Below are positions 26,647 to 34,842 of a DNA stretch of 64,000 nucleotides, in pieces (the first letter of the stretch is position 1; each line of letters begins with the position of its first letter). The translations under genes were made by a program, and so were the position numbers. The stretch is taken from assembly GCF_016918935.1 (NCBI RefSeq), contig NZ_JAFFOB010000018.1, positions 276,989-340,988 on the forward strand, in the 5' to 3' direction. Under the pieces are notes generated by a model. It worked only from the letters and a program-made list of their open reading frames with translations, had not been told where the DNA came from and made no database searches. Source of the stretch: Roseitranquillus sediminis (lineage in GTDB: Bacteria > Pseudomonadota > Alphaproteobacteria > Rhodobacterales > Rhodobacteraceae).

Positions 26647-28626
26647 ATGACAAAGAGAAGAAATCGTTGGTGCGCATCGGCATCGGCGCTGGCCATGTGC
26701 GTCGTCGCGGGCTCTGCCCTCGCGAACGAAGACGTATTGCGCCTTCAGGAGGAAGAGGGCGTCGTCGTGATGCCCAGCATCACCTATAACGGCTGGAACT
26801 ACAGCCCGCTGGACCAGATCAACACCGACAACGTCGACGACCTGGTCATGAAGTGGACGGTCCAGCTCGGCATTACCGACGAATTCGAGGCGCCGCCGCT
26901 CATCGTGAACGACACGATGTACATCATCACGCCCGAGCCGAACCACGTCTATGCCCTCGACCTGACGGATAACGGGAAGATCCTCTGGGAGTATCGCCCG
27001 CCGTTCTCGGACGAGGAGCTGAGCGCTGCGCTGGAAGTGGCCTGCTGTGGCTCGCAGACCCGGGGCCTCAACTACGCCGAGGGCAAGCTCTTCATGCAGA
27101 CGCTCGGCGGCAAGGTCATCGCGCTCGACGCCGAGACCGGCGAGGAGCTCTGGCTGACCGAGGCTGCGGACCAGATCTACGGCGAGACGATGGTCGGCAA
27201 CGGGATCGTCATTGGTGATCTTTACATCGCCGGTAACGCCGGAGGTGAGTACGGCGCGCGCGGTGCGGTCACGGCGTTCGACATCAACACCGGCGACATC
27301 CAGTGGAAGTACTACAACATGGGGCCGAACAACGAGGTCGGCATCACGGACCGCTTCCAGCCGTTCTACGCGGATGACCAGATCGAGAACCCGGCCCTGG
27401 CCTCGTGGAAAGGTGACTCGTGGAAGCGCGGCGGCGGCACATCGTGGGGATACTTCACCTACGACCCCGACCTGAACATGTTCTACTACTCGACCGGGAA
27501 CTGCGGCCCCTGGAACCCCGACTATCGTCGGGAGTGGGGTCAGGTTGACCTGGACGACGCCGGCGGACTCGAGACCTACCGGAACAACTACTGCGCATCG
27601 CAGCTGGCGCGGGACGCAACCACCGGCGAGCTGATCTGGGCGTACAACATCACGCCGCAGGACCAGTGGGACCTCGACGAGCCCCTGATCACGCCGCTCG
27701 TGGATCTCGAAATGAACGGCGAGACCCGGAAGGTTGCGCTGAAAGCCGCACGCAACGGCTACTTCTACGTCTGGGATCGCGAGACGGGCGAGATTGTCAA
27801 CGACCCCTGGCCGTTCCAGTACGTCGACTTCATGACGGGCGTAGACAAGGAGACGGGCCGCGCCCTCTACGACATCGGCAAGATGATGTTCACCAACGAG
27901 GAGGATCGTCGCCAGTACACTCAGGCCGGCGTTCTCAGCGAGGAGGAGATCGCACTGCAGGAGGAAGAGGCGGCGCTCTACGGCACCGAGGAGGAGGCCG
28001 AGCAGGTCGCCCGCGGGGGCACGGACGTGTCCTGGTGCCCCGGCATCGCAGCCAGGAACTGGGAGAACGACGCGTATTCGCCGCAAACCGGCCTGCTCTA
28101 CACTGCGACGCAGACCGAGTGCCGCACGATGCGCGTGACGGAAGGCGAGTTCACCGTGCCTCAGACCGCAGAGGGCTACCGTCTGCGGGAGTACGTCGGC
28201 GAACCCTACAACGTCGACGTCAACGGGAATCCGACGGAGCACAAGTCGGAGCTCCAGGCCAATGATCCCGTCAGCGGCGAGACCGTGTGGCGCATCGAGT
28301 GGATGGAGAGCAACCGTACGCCGATCCTTGCGACGGCGGGTAACCTGGTGTTCCAGGGAGGCGAGGACGCGGGCACCTTCCGCGCGATCGACGCCACGAA
28401 CGGCGACATCCTGTGGGAGTTCCGCACAGGCACCGGATTCGGAGTGACGCCCGTCACCTACATCTCTCCAGAGGGTGAGCAGCACGTCGCCATCATCGGC
28501 AGCAACCGTGGCGCTGACGAGAAGGTCGAGGCGAACGCCGAGCCGGACGCCGCCAACCGCTACAAGCGGCAAGGCAGCACGCTCTACGTCTTCGGACTGC
28601 AGCGCGACATGGCATCCGCGAACTGA
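26647..28626 (+). CDS. Soluble PQQ methanol/ethanol-family dehydrogenase, XoxF-like
   Basis: 659-residue periplasmic quinoprotein with signal peptide (cut near SALAN, residue 26). Family marks are the vicinal cysteines C133-C134 in ACCGSQTRG, E180 in GETM, N285 in STGNCGPWN and the catalytic D342 in QWDLDEP. D344, two residues on, matches the extra Asp that coordinates lanthanide in XoxF-type enzymes; calcium MxaF has Ala there. Differences from typical XoxF: a Cys after the metal-site Asn, and an acidic, Glu-rich insertion around residues 430-460. It is flanked by cytochrome c and an MxaJ/XoxJ-like gene. Substrate (methanol, ethanol or another alcohol) cannot be settled from sequence. Confidence 0.88.
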   Translation: MTKRRNRWCASASALAMCVVAGSALANEDVLRLQEEEGVVVMPSITYNGWNYSPLDQINTDNVDDLVMKWTVQLGITDEFEAPPLIVNDTMYIITPEPNHVYALDLTDNGKILWEYRPPFSDEELSAALEVACCGSQTRGLNYAEGKLFMQTLGGKVIALDAETGEELWLTEAADQIYGETMVGNGIVIGDLYIAGNAGGEYGARGAVTAFDINTGDIQWKYYNMGPNNEVGITDRFQPFYADDQIENPALASWKGDSWKRGGGTSWGYFTYDPDLNMFYYSTGNCGPWNPDYRREWGQVDLDDAGGLETYRNNYCASQLARDATTGELIWAYNITPQDQWDLDEPLITPLVDLEMNGETRKVALKAARNGYFYVWDRETGEIVNDPWPFQYVDFMTGVDKETGRALYDIGKMMFTNEEDRRQYTQAGVLSEEEIALQEEEAALYGTEEEAEQVARGGTDVSWCPGIAARNWENDAYSPQTGLLYTATQTECRTMRVTEGEFTVPQTAEGYRLREYVGEPYNVDVNGNPTEHKSELQANDPVSGETVWRIEWMESNRTPILATAGNLVFQGGEDAGTFRAIDATNGDILWEFRTGTGFGVTPVTYISPEGEQHVAIIGSNRGADEKVEANAEPDAANRYKRQGSTLYVFGLQRDMASAN

Positions 28627-28643
28627 GTGCTCAAAAACGCCGG

Positions 28644-28662
28644 GGCCGCCTCAGCGGCGGCC
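28644..28662 (+). promoter_or_regulatory. First hairpin after the XoxF-like gene
   Basis: A 7-bp stem, GGCCGCC / GGCGGCC (28644-28650 with 28656-28662), lies 18 nt after the stop of the dehydrogenase gene and just ahead of a stronger terminator-type hairpin. It could protect the 3' end of the upstream mRNA. Confidence 0.4.
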
Positions 28663-28679
28663 TCGGACCAAACGATCAA

Positions 28680-28710
28680 GGAGCAGGGCTGTCCGGCCCT
28701 GCTCCGTTTT
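28680..28710 (+). terminator. Rho-independent terminator after the XoxF-like gene
   Basis: A perfect 10-bp stem GGAGCAGGGC / GCCCTGCTCC (28680-28689 with 28696-28705), loop TGTCCG, is followed by GTTTTCT. This is the best intrinsic terminator in the window. The XoxJ-like gene starts 73 bp later, so it is either read by partial read-through or has its own promoter. Confidence 0.8.
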
Positions 28711-28783
28711 CTGAGAAGAGCCCTGCATGGCGGTTCCATCGAGGGCCGTCGTCTCGAACGGGCGTCAGAAGCGAGGCGCGACG

Positions 28784-29632
28784 ATGACAGTCCTGAAGTC
28801 GAGGCGGCAGGTTTCCGCACTCAAGCTGGTCCTGCTGGCATTGGCCAACATCGCCTTCGGAGCGGCGGGCGCAGCGAGCGCCTGGGAGATGCGGGTCTGC
28901 TCCGACCCGGACTACATGCCCTTCTCGAACCGCGACCTGGAGGGCCTGGAGAATCGGATCGCGACCATTCTCGCCGACGAGATGGGCGCCGAACTTGCTT
29001 ACAAGTGGTGGCCGCAGGTGCCTTCGATGGTCACCGACATGCTGCGCGAGGGCGAGTGCGACATGATCATGGGCGTCCCTGACAGCCAGAAGGGGTTGCT
29101 GCCGTCCCTCGCCTATTACCAGAGCCCTTACGTTTTCGTCTATCGCGCAGACGCCGACTACGAGATCTCGAGCTTCGACGACCCGGATCTGGAGCACCTG
29201 AAACTGGGCGTTCAGTCCACGAACGATCGCGCCCACACCGCGCTCGGCAAACGCGGGCTCAACGACAACGTCGCGCTCCAGTTCATCGCCCGTCCCGAGG
29301 ATGAGGACGGACCCTTCGCTCCACTCGTCGAGGCCGTGGCCAGCGGCGAGATCGACGTCGCGGTGCCCTGGGGGCCGGTGGGCGGCTACTATGCGGCACG
29401 CCAGCCGGTCGAGCTGACGGTGACACAAGCGCCTCACTTCGACCTGCCGTTCACGCCCATGTTCATCAGCGTCGTGATCGGCGTCCGCCGCGGGGACGAG
29501 GCGCTGCGCGATCGCCTGGACATCGCCCTCGCCAGCAGGTGGGACGACGTGCTTTCCGTGCTCGAAGAGTACGACGTGCCGACCATACCGCTTGCCCGAC
29601 CGATCGAGAGCCTGGAGAGCGCCGCCCCATGA
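28784..29632 (+). CDS. MxaJ/XoxJ-like quinoprotein-associated binding protein
   Basis: 282-residue periplasmic protein of the solute-binding family 3 fold found with PQQ alcohol dehydrogenases. The signal region ends near AASAW, and the mature sequence opens with MRVCSDPDYMPFSNRDLEGLENRIA, the hallmark of MxaJ/XoxJ. ATG 28784 with GAGG upstream is preferred to an earlier in-frame start that lacks a signal peptide. XoxJ is thought to help the dehydrogenase mature; it is not a normal nutrient importer. It lies after the XoxF-like gene and overlaps the next gene by 4 bp. Confidence 0.87.
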   Translation: MTVLKSRRQVSALKLVLLALANIAFGAAGAASAWEMRVCSDPDYMPFSNRDLEGLENRIATILADEMGAELAYKWWPQVPSMVTDMLREGECDMIMGVPDSQKGLLPSLAYYQSPYVFVYRADADYEISSFDDPDLEHLKLGVQSTNDRAHTALGKRGLNDNVALQFIARPEDEDGPFAPLVEAVASGEIDVAVPWGPVGGYYAARQPVELTVTQAPHFDLPFTPMFISVVIGVRRGDEALRDRLDIALASRWDDVLSVLEEYDVPTIPLARPIESLESAAP

Positions 29633-30915
29633 ACAAGTTCGGATCCGCTATCGGTGCCCTCGCGCTCCTCGCCGTTACGACTCCTGCGCTCGCGCAGGAT
29701 GCGGGCCTTCGCCCTCTGCGCATCGGAGTCGTCATCCCGTCCCGGACCGGCGAGATTCCCATCGTCTCGTCCGTCAACGATTACGTCGGCGAAGGCGCGC
29801 TGATGGGCGCGCGGCTGGCGGAAGCGCGGCTTGCAAGCGAGGCGGAGGAGAGCGGCATACATCTCGACCCGCTGCTCGCCAATTCTCCCACGGCAGCCGC
29901 CGCGGAGCGCGCCGCGCGCCGGCTTGTCGAGATCGAGGACGTCGACGCGCTCGTCGGCGGGATCGGCGAAGGTCAGGCCGAGGTGCTGATGCAGGTGGCC
30001 GAGGATGCGCGCATCCCCTTCCTCAACATCGGATCCACAGATGACCTCCTGCGGGGTCGCGACTGCAGCCGCTATACCTTCCATGTGGAGGCGAGCGACG
30101 CGATGTATCTCGATGCCATGGCGGCGCTCTCGGTTGTCGAGGGCAACACGCGCTGGTTCGTCGTACACCCCAACGACGCACGCGGAACGGCACTGATGCG
30201 ACGGGCGGAGCAGTCGCTGGCGAAGATCGCCGCGAATGGTGAGATCGTCGGAAGCGCGGCAGTGCCCGCGGGGCTTCCGTCCTACCACGCCGAGATCGCC
30301 GCTGCCGGAAACCTGGGGGCCGATGCCATCGTGCTTCTGCTCGACCCGATGGACCAGATGGTATTCCTGACGCAGAAGGAAGAAGAGAACTCGGATCTGC
30401 CGACGCTCAGCTTCCCGCACACCTTGACCCAGACACGCGACTACATCGCCGCCGCACGACACGTCGCGCCGAAAGCAAACCCGCGCCAGCGCCTGGCGCT
30501 CTGGGAGACGACGCTGGACGAGCCTTACAACGACATCTTCCGTTCTCGGTGGGGTGAGCCTACGGACCCCACCGCATGGAGCGCCTACCACGCGATCAAG
30601 ATCATCCTCGACGCGGCCAAGTCGTCCGGAGACTTTGAAGGCGAAGAACTCGTAGCCGCGCTCGAAGGCGAGGTCGGGTTCGAAGTGCTGAAGGGTCCGG
30701 GAACGTCCTTCCGCAAGTGGGACCACCAACTGCGGCAGCCGCTCTATGCGGTTACCGTGGACAGGGAGGTGGTGTGGGAGCGGATGTCGCTGCCAACGCG
30801 CATCGCGATCGCCGGCAATCCGGCTGTCCTGCCCCCGGCTGTTCCTGGCGTCGATCCCGTCGCGCGACTCGATCTGTTGGGCGACACGGCCGAGACCTCC
30901 GCCTGCACGTTCTGA
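29629..30915 (+). CDS. Type-1 periplasmic binding protein of PQQ-alcohol-dehydrogenase systems (copy 1)
   Basis: 428-residue exported protein with a Leu/Ile/Val-binding-protein-like fold. The signal peptide is cut near PALAQ. LRIGVVIPSRTGE opens the mature part, and FRKWDHQLRQPLY near the C-terminus is shared with the protein at 34843-36108 (FRPWDHQMRQSLY). Proteins of this kind are known beside PQQ-dependent alcohol dehydrogenases with an ABC transporter. Its ATG overlaps the XoxJ-like stop. It may sense or deliver a substrate, cofactor or metal; no ligand can be named. The gene ends 13 bp before the convergent ABC-2 permease. Confidence 0.82.
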   Translation: MNKFGSAIGALALLAVTTPALAQDAGLRPLRIGVVIPSRTGEIPIVSSVNDYVGEGALMGARLAEARLASEAEESGIHLDPLLANSPTAAAAERAARRLVEIEDVDALVGGIGEGQAEVLMQVAEDARIPFLNIGSTDDLLRGRDCSRYTFHVEASDAMYLDAMAALSVVEGNTRWFVVHPNDARGTALMRRAEQSLAKIAANGEIVGSAAVPAGLPSYHAEIAAAGNLGADAIVLLLDPMDQMVFLTQKEEENSDLPTLSFPHTLTQTRDYIAAARHVAPKANPRQRLALWETTLDEPYNDIFRSRWGEPTDPTAWSAYHAIKIILDAAKSSGDFEGEELVAALEGEVGFEVLKGPGTSFRKWDHQLRQPLYAVTVDREVVWERMSLPTRIAIAGNPAVLPPAVPGVDPVARLDLLGDTAETSACTF

Positions 30916-30928
30916 TCCGGCGGGAACG

Positions 30929-31801
30929 TCACCTGCTGGTGGTCATCCGTTTCATGGCGTGGGCGGACGCAATTACCGCGAGGGGCGGCGACAGCAGAAT
31001 TACGCCGAGATCCAGGGCCAGGGGCAGTTGCCGAAAATCCAGCAGGACGAACCGCAATGTGTCGAGCATGTAGCTGACCGGATTCGCATAGACGAGAACC
31101 TGCAGCCAAACTGGCAGCTGCACCACCCAGCCGCCGCCAATCGCGTAGATCCCGAGTTGACGTAGCTCGACCCGCAGATGCTCGGGGATATCGAGGAAAC
31201 CGACGCCACCGACCACGCCGCGGAGCGGAAAGATCGAGCCCGACAAGAAGTAGAGCGGCTGAATCACGCCGTTCGAGATGGCGCCGAAACCCTCGAACGT
31301 CCTGAGTCGCGAAGCGAGGACGATGCCCGCTCCGGTCAACGTGATCCCCATCGAGAAGATCACGACCAGTGCCAGGAGGAAGGCCGCCAGCGTCACCTCA
31401 ACGCCGATCAGCGGCGTGAACAGGAATGGGATGATCCCCTGCACCAGCGCGATGGTCGCACCGCCGAGGAGCTTGCCCAGCGCCACGGAAAGCATCGGCG
31501 CCGGAGAGATCACCACTTCGCGCAGCAAGCCCACCTGCCGGTCCCAGATCAGGGCGATCGCGCATTGCATCGATGCGAAGAGCACGTTCAGCGTAATCAC
31601 GCCCGGCAGAATGAACTGCGCGTATGTGTAACCCTCGATTTCCCGCAGCGCGGCGCCGAGGCCAAGTCCCAGGATCACCAGCCAAAGGATGGTGCGGGAG
31701 ATGCCGCCGAACAGTTGCGACGTGTCGCGTACGTAGCGCAGCACCTCGCGCCGCCACATCACGAGGATGACCGCAGGTGCAATTCCGGGCAGTAGATTCA
31801 T
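30929..31801 (-). CDS. ABC-2-type exporter permease (PedC-like)
   Basis: 290-residue membrane protein with about six hydrophobic segments and the ABC-2 signature region YFLSGSIFPLRGV followed by the last two helices. ABC-2 permeases pair with one ATPase and usually export. The start at 31801 overlaps the ATPase stop (ATGA). It resembles the permease found with PQQ-dependent alcohol dehydrogenases (PedC type). What is exported is unknown; a metal-binding compound or a toxic intermediate would both fit. Confidence 0.85.
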   Translation of the reverse strand: MNLLPGIAPAVILVMWRREVLRYVRDTSQLFGGISRTILWLVILGLGLGAALREIEGYTYAQFILPGVITLNVLFASMQCAIALIWDRQVGLLREVVISPAPMLSVALGKLLGGATIALVQGIIPFLFTPLIGVEVTLAAFLLALVVIFSMGITLTGAGIVLASRLRTFEGFGAISNGVIQPLYFLSGSIFPLRGVVGGVGFLDIPEHLRVELRQLGIYAIGGGWVVQLPVWLQVLVYANPVSYMLDTLRFVLLDFRQLPLALDLGVILLSPPLAVIASAHAMKRMTTSR

Positions 31802-32607
31802 CGCGTGTGCTCTCCGCCTCGACGAGCGAAACTCACCATGAGGTCGCGCGCAGTCGCATTCTCGTCGCGCAGCTGCCGACCCGTCAGGGCGATGAACACA
31901 TCCTCCAGCGTCGCCCCTTCGCCGCCGTTCGCGGCGATAAGCTCTCCGGGGCTGCCCACGGCGATCAGCTTTCCCCTGTCGAGGATACCGACACGGTCGC
32001 AAGTTTCAGCTTCGGGCAGGTTGTGCGTGGTCATCAGGACCGTCATCCCATTGGCTCGCAGGCTCGAGATGCGTTCCCAGAGGTTCAGCCGGCCCTGTGG
32101 GTCGAGCCCGATCGTTGGCTCGTCCAGGATCAACAGCCTCGGATCGTGGAGGAGCGCGCGCGCGAGTTCGAGCCGCCGCTTCATGCCGCCGGAGTATGTC
32201 CTCACGAGCCGCTTTGCCGCCTCTTCGAGCGCGGCCCAGGCAACTGCCCTCTGCACCGCTTCGGCTCTGCGACGGCGCGGCAGCCCATAGAGCACGGCAT
32301 GGATCTCGAGGTTTTCGACCGCCGTGAGGCGATCGTCGAGCGCGGGGTCCTGGAACACGACCCCCAGAAGGCGGCGAACGGCCTCGGGCTGCTTGGCCAC
32401 GTCGTGCCCAAGCACCCACGCTTGGCCGCCGTCGGGTGGCAGCAGCGTCATCAGCAGGTTGACCAAGGTGGTCTTGCCCGCACCGTTCGGGCCAAGGAGG
32501 GCGAAGAACTCTCCTTCGTAGATCTCGAGTGAGACCTCACTGAGGGCCTGAACGTCCCCGTAGCGGTGAGACAGACCTGCTGTCTCGACCGCGTTCTTTC
32601 GTGTCAT
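31798..32607 (-). CDS. ABC exporter ATPase (PQQ-alcohol-dehydrogenase-associated type)
   Basis: 269-residue ATPase. Walker A GPNGAGKT, Q-loop VFQDPALDDRLT, signature YSGGMKRRLELA, Walker B LLILDEPTIGLD and MTTHNL are all present, in the DrrA/NodI-like pattern that pairs with ABC-2 permeases. The C-terminus (ATLEDVFIALTGR) is also typical. It partners the permease gene it overlaps. It lies 8 bp downstream of the acidic secreted protein gene, so all five leftward genes of this cluster appear cotranscribed. Confidence 0.9.
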   Translation of the reverse strand: MTRKNAVETAGLSHRYGDVQALSEVSLEIYEGEFFALLGPNGAGKTTLVNLLMTLLPPDGGQAWVLGHDVAKQPEAVRRLLGVVFQDPALDDRLTAVENLEIHAVLYGLPRRRRAEAVQRAVAWAALEEAAKRLVRTYSGGMKRRLELARALLHDPRLLILDEPTIGLDPQGRLNLWERISSLRANGMTVLMTTHNLPEAETCDRVGILDRGKLIAVGSPGELIAANGGEGATLEDVFIALTGRQLRDENATARDLMVSFARRGGEHTR

Positions 32608-32615
32608 ATCGACAA

Positions 32616-33743
32616 TCAGCCCCCCAAGGCGCTCCCGATGTCGGAAAGCGTTTCCGAGAGGGCTGCGCAGGCGGCGGCGTGCGCGCTCGGGTCCGCCGGG
32701 GCCGTGTCCGACTCCTCTGTCTGTTCTCCGTCCTCGGCCTCGTCGTCCTCGCCTTCCTCTTCCCCCTCGTCGTCGTCGTCTTCGCCGAGTTCAGCGAGGG
32801 TTGGGAAAAGCTCCTGCGCCTCCGCGTGCGCCTCTGGCGCAAACAGACCAGCGGTCGCCGCGAGCTCGCCCTCGTAGAGATCGTGGACGGCAATTATGGC
32901 CTCCACGCCGATAGCGTCGTCTCCGACCTCGTATGCCGCGCAAGATGCGCCGGTGGTCTCGGCAAGGTGCGCGGCCAGTCGCGCGAAATCTCGGCCAGGA
33001 AAGAGGTCGGCACCGACGACGCTCTCGACTATGCCGGCCAGACGCTGAGCCGGCGCCTCCGCCTCCTCTGGGTTCCACCCCACCACGGAGCCCGGAGGCC
33101 CGGCATCGGGATAGAGTGCGTGAAGAGCTGCCAGCATCTCCTCGGCGTCGCCGCGATGCTCCTCCGTCGCCAGCGACTGGATCTCCGCCCAGAGCAGGTC
33201 GACCCGCTGCAAGGTCGTCCAGCCGGATGGATACTCCCAGACCTCTTCGACGGCTTCCTCGTAGCCTTCCGCTACGCCACCTTCGGCCAACAGCAGATCC
33301 ACCAGAACCGCGGCCTTGAACGCCGGCGCCTCGCGGACCTCCTGGTCGAGGACCACCTCGCGCGCGCGCGCTAGCAAGGAGGCAGCCTCGGCCGCCGCGG
33401 CGCTTGGATCCTCCCCCTCCTCTGCCGCCTCTGCCATCTCCGCGAGCGCTGCGGCCAGCTCTTCTGCCAGCTGCGCGTCCCGCTCCGCAAGCGTTCCGCC
33501 GAACCGCGCGAGGAGCGGCCCCGCCGCCGCCTCCAGCTGCTCCACGAGTTCCTCGTCGAAGGGCGGCGCGAAATGGTCGGCCAAGGTGAGTCGCGAAGCG
33601 ATCATCTCGAGCCCGAAGGCGCGGCTTTCCTCGACGGTCCAGTCGAGGAAAGGAGCGGAGCCGTCCTGTGCCGGAGCCGCCGTCGCGAGGCTCGCCAGAG
33701 CCGGCGACAGGAGGGCGAGCCGACTGATGCGATCAGCCTTCAT
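32616..33743 (-). CDS. Secreted protein of unknown function with a polyacidic region
   Basis: 375-residue exported protein; the signal peptide ends near AAPAQ. I recognise no domain. The first 300 residues are alanine/glutamate-rich and probably helical. Around residues 316-340 is a run of almost only Asp and Glu, encoded at about 32715-32795, followed by a Thr/Ala-rich tail. The start at 33743 overlaps the propeller gene by 11 bp, and the ATPase gene follows. Its place in a PQQ-enzyme/exporter operon suggests a periplasmic partner, and the acidic run could bind calcium or lanthanide ions; this is inference. Confidence 0.7.
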   Translation of the reverse strand: MKADRISRLALLSPALASLATAAPAQDGSAPFLDWTVEESRAFGLEMIASRLTLADHFAPPFDEELVEQLEAAAGPLLARFGGTLAERDAQLAEELAAALAEMAEAAEEGEDPSAAAAEAASLLARAREVVLDQEVREAPAFKAAVLVDLLLAEGGVAEGYEEAVEEVWEYPSGWTTLQRVDLLWAEIQSLATEEHRGDAEEMLAALHALYPDAGPPGSVVGWNPEEAEAPAQRLAGIVESVVGADLFPGRDFARLAAHLAETTGASCAAYEVGDDAIGVEAIIAVHDLYEGELAATAGLFAPEAHAEAQELFPTLAELGEDDDDEGEEEGEDDEAEDGEQTEESDTAPADPSAHAAACAALSETLSDIGSALGG

Positions 33744-34767
33744 TGGGGATCCTCCCGACGATGGCGGAGTGGGCACCGCGGCCGACGGCGATGTTGTCGA
33801 TGACGCTGAGCGTCTCGGTATCGATGACCGAGACGCTGTCCGAGAGACCGTTGGCGGTGTAAACCCTGCTGCCGTCGGGACTGATGGCGATGCCCCAAGG
33901 GCGCCGGCCCATCTGCTCGCGGATCGTCGCGATGACCTCGTTCTCCTCAGTGTCGATGACATAGACGGCACTCGTTCCGCCGCCGGCCACATAGAGGCGG
34001 TCGCCCTCCGGGGCGACTGCGATCTCGACCGGTCGGGAGTCGAGTCCCAGGTTGATGGTGTCGATCACCGTGTGGTCTTGCGTGTCAATCACCGACACCG
34101 TTCCGCCGATTTCGGCCGTGACGTAGGCGCGCGTGCCGTCATTCGAGAACTCCACCACCCGCGGCCTGTTGCCGACGAGGCGGTGGGTGACAACGCTGAG
34201 GTTTTCTGCGTCGATGACGGTCACGCTGTGGGTGGCCTCGGCCGTGACGTATACCCAGCGCCCGTCCGGGCTGACGGCCACGCCCTCGGCCTCCACGCCG
34301 ACGGGGAACCGGGCGATCTCCGATCCGTCCTCGACCTTGTAGCCGGCGCCCTGCGCCAGCGCTTCGAGCGAGGCCCAGACTTCCTCCCCGTCCGGGCTCA
34401 CCGCCAGGCGCTCCGGGTTTCCACCCGCGCGGAACTCGCTGAGGATCTCGTTCGTCTCGACGTCGATCGCGACGATCTTGTCCTCCGGCGTCTCCACCTG
34501 CGGGTTGAAGTCGCTGACCGAGATGTAGACGGTTCGCCCGTCCGGGCTGACAGCGACGCCGCGCGGGCGCACCTCGCCAGGCCGGCCCGAAATCGGCAGC
34601 GTTGCCATGACGGTGTTCGTGGCCGGATCGATGACCGAGACATCAGCGTTGTACTCGTTCGATACGTAGACGCGGTAGTCTTCATTCTGCGCCTGCGCCG
34701 GGATCCCAAGCAGGGCCGCTACGGCGACTCCTGCAAGCGCGGTTTTCATTCCTCCTGGTGATCTCAC
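33733..34767 (-). CDS. YVTN-repeat beta-propeller of PQQ-dependent catabolism clusters
   Basis: 344-residue exported seven-bladed propeller built of YVTN-type repeats (VAVSPDGRTVYISVSD, VAVSPDGRWVYVTAEA, IAISPDGSRVYTANGL and others). It matches the beta-propeller protein found with PQQ-dependent catabolism and ABC genes. GTG 34767 with GGAGG 8 nt upstream is used; ATG 34749 has an AGGAGG site immediately against it, too close for normal initiation. Either gives a signal peptide ending in IPAQAQ. The role is unknown but probably periplasmic protein or ligand binding. It overlaps the following gene by 11 bp. Confidence 0.85.
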   Translation of the reverse strand: MRSPGGMKTALAGVAVAALLGIPAQAQNEDYRVYVSNEYNADVSVIDPATNTVMATLPISGRPGEVRPRGVAVSPDGRTVYISVSDFNPQVETPEDKIVAIDVETNEILSEFRAGGNPERLAVSPDGEEVWASLEALAQGAGYKVEDGSEIARFPVGVEAEGVAVSPDGRWVYVTAEATHSVTVIDAENLSVVTHRLVGNRPRVVEFSNDGTRAYVTAEIGGTVSVIDTQDHTVIDTINLGLDSRPVEIAVAPEGDRLYVAGGGTSAVYVIDTEENEVIATIREQMGRRPWGIAISPDGSRVYTANGLSDSVSVIDTETLSVIDNIAVGRGAHSAIVGRIPNEG

Positions 34768-34842
34768 CCTTCTCTCCTCCCTGTGGTCAATGTAGGCCGT
34801 GGCCGCCGGTTCAAGCCAGTTTGCCCGCCCTTCGCGCGAATT

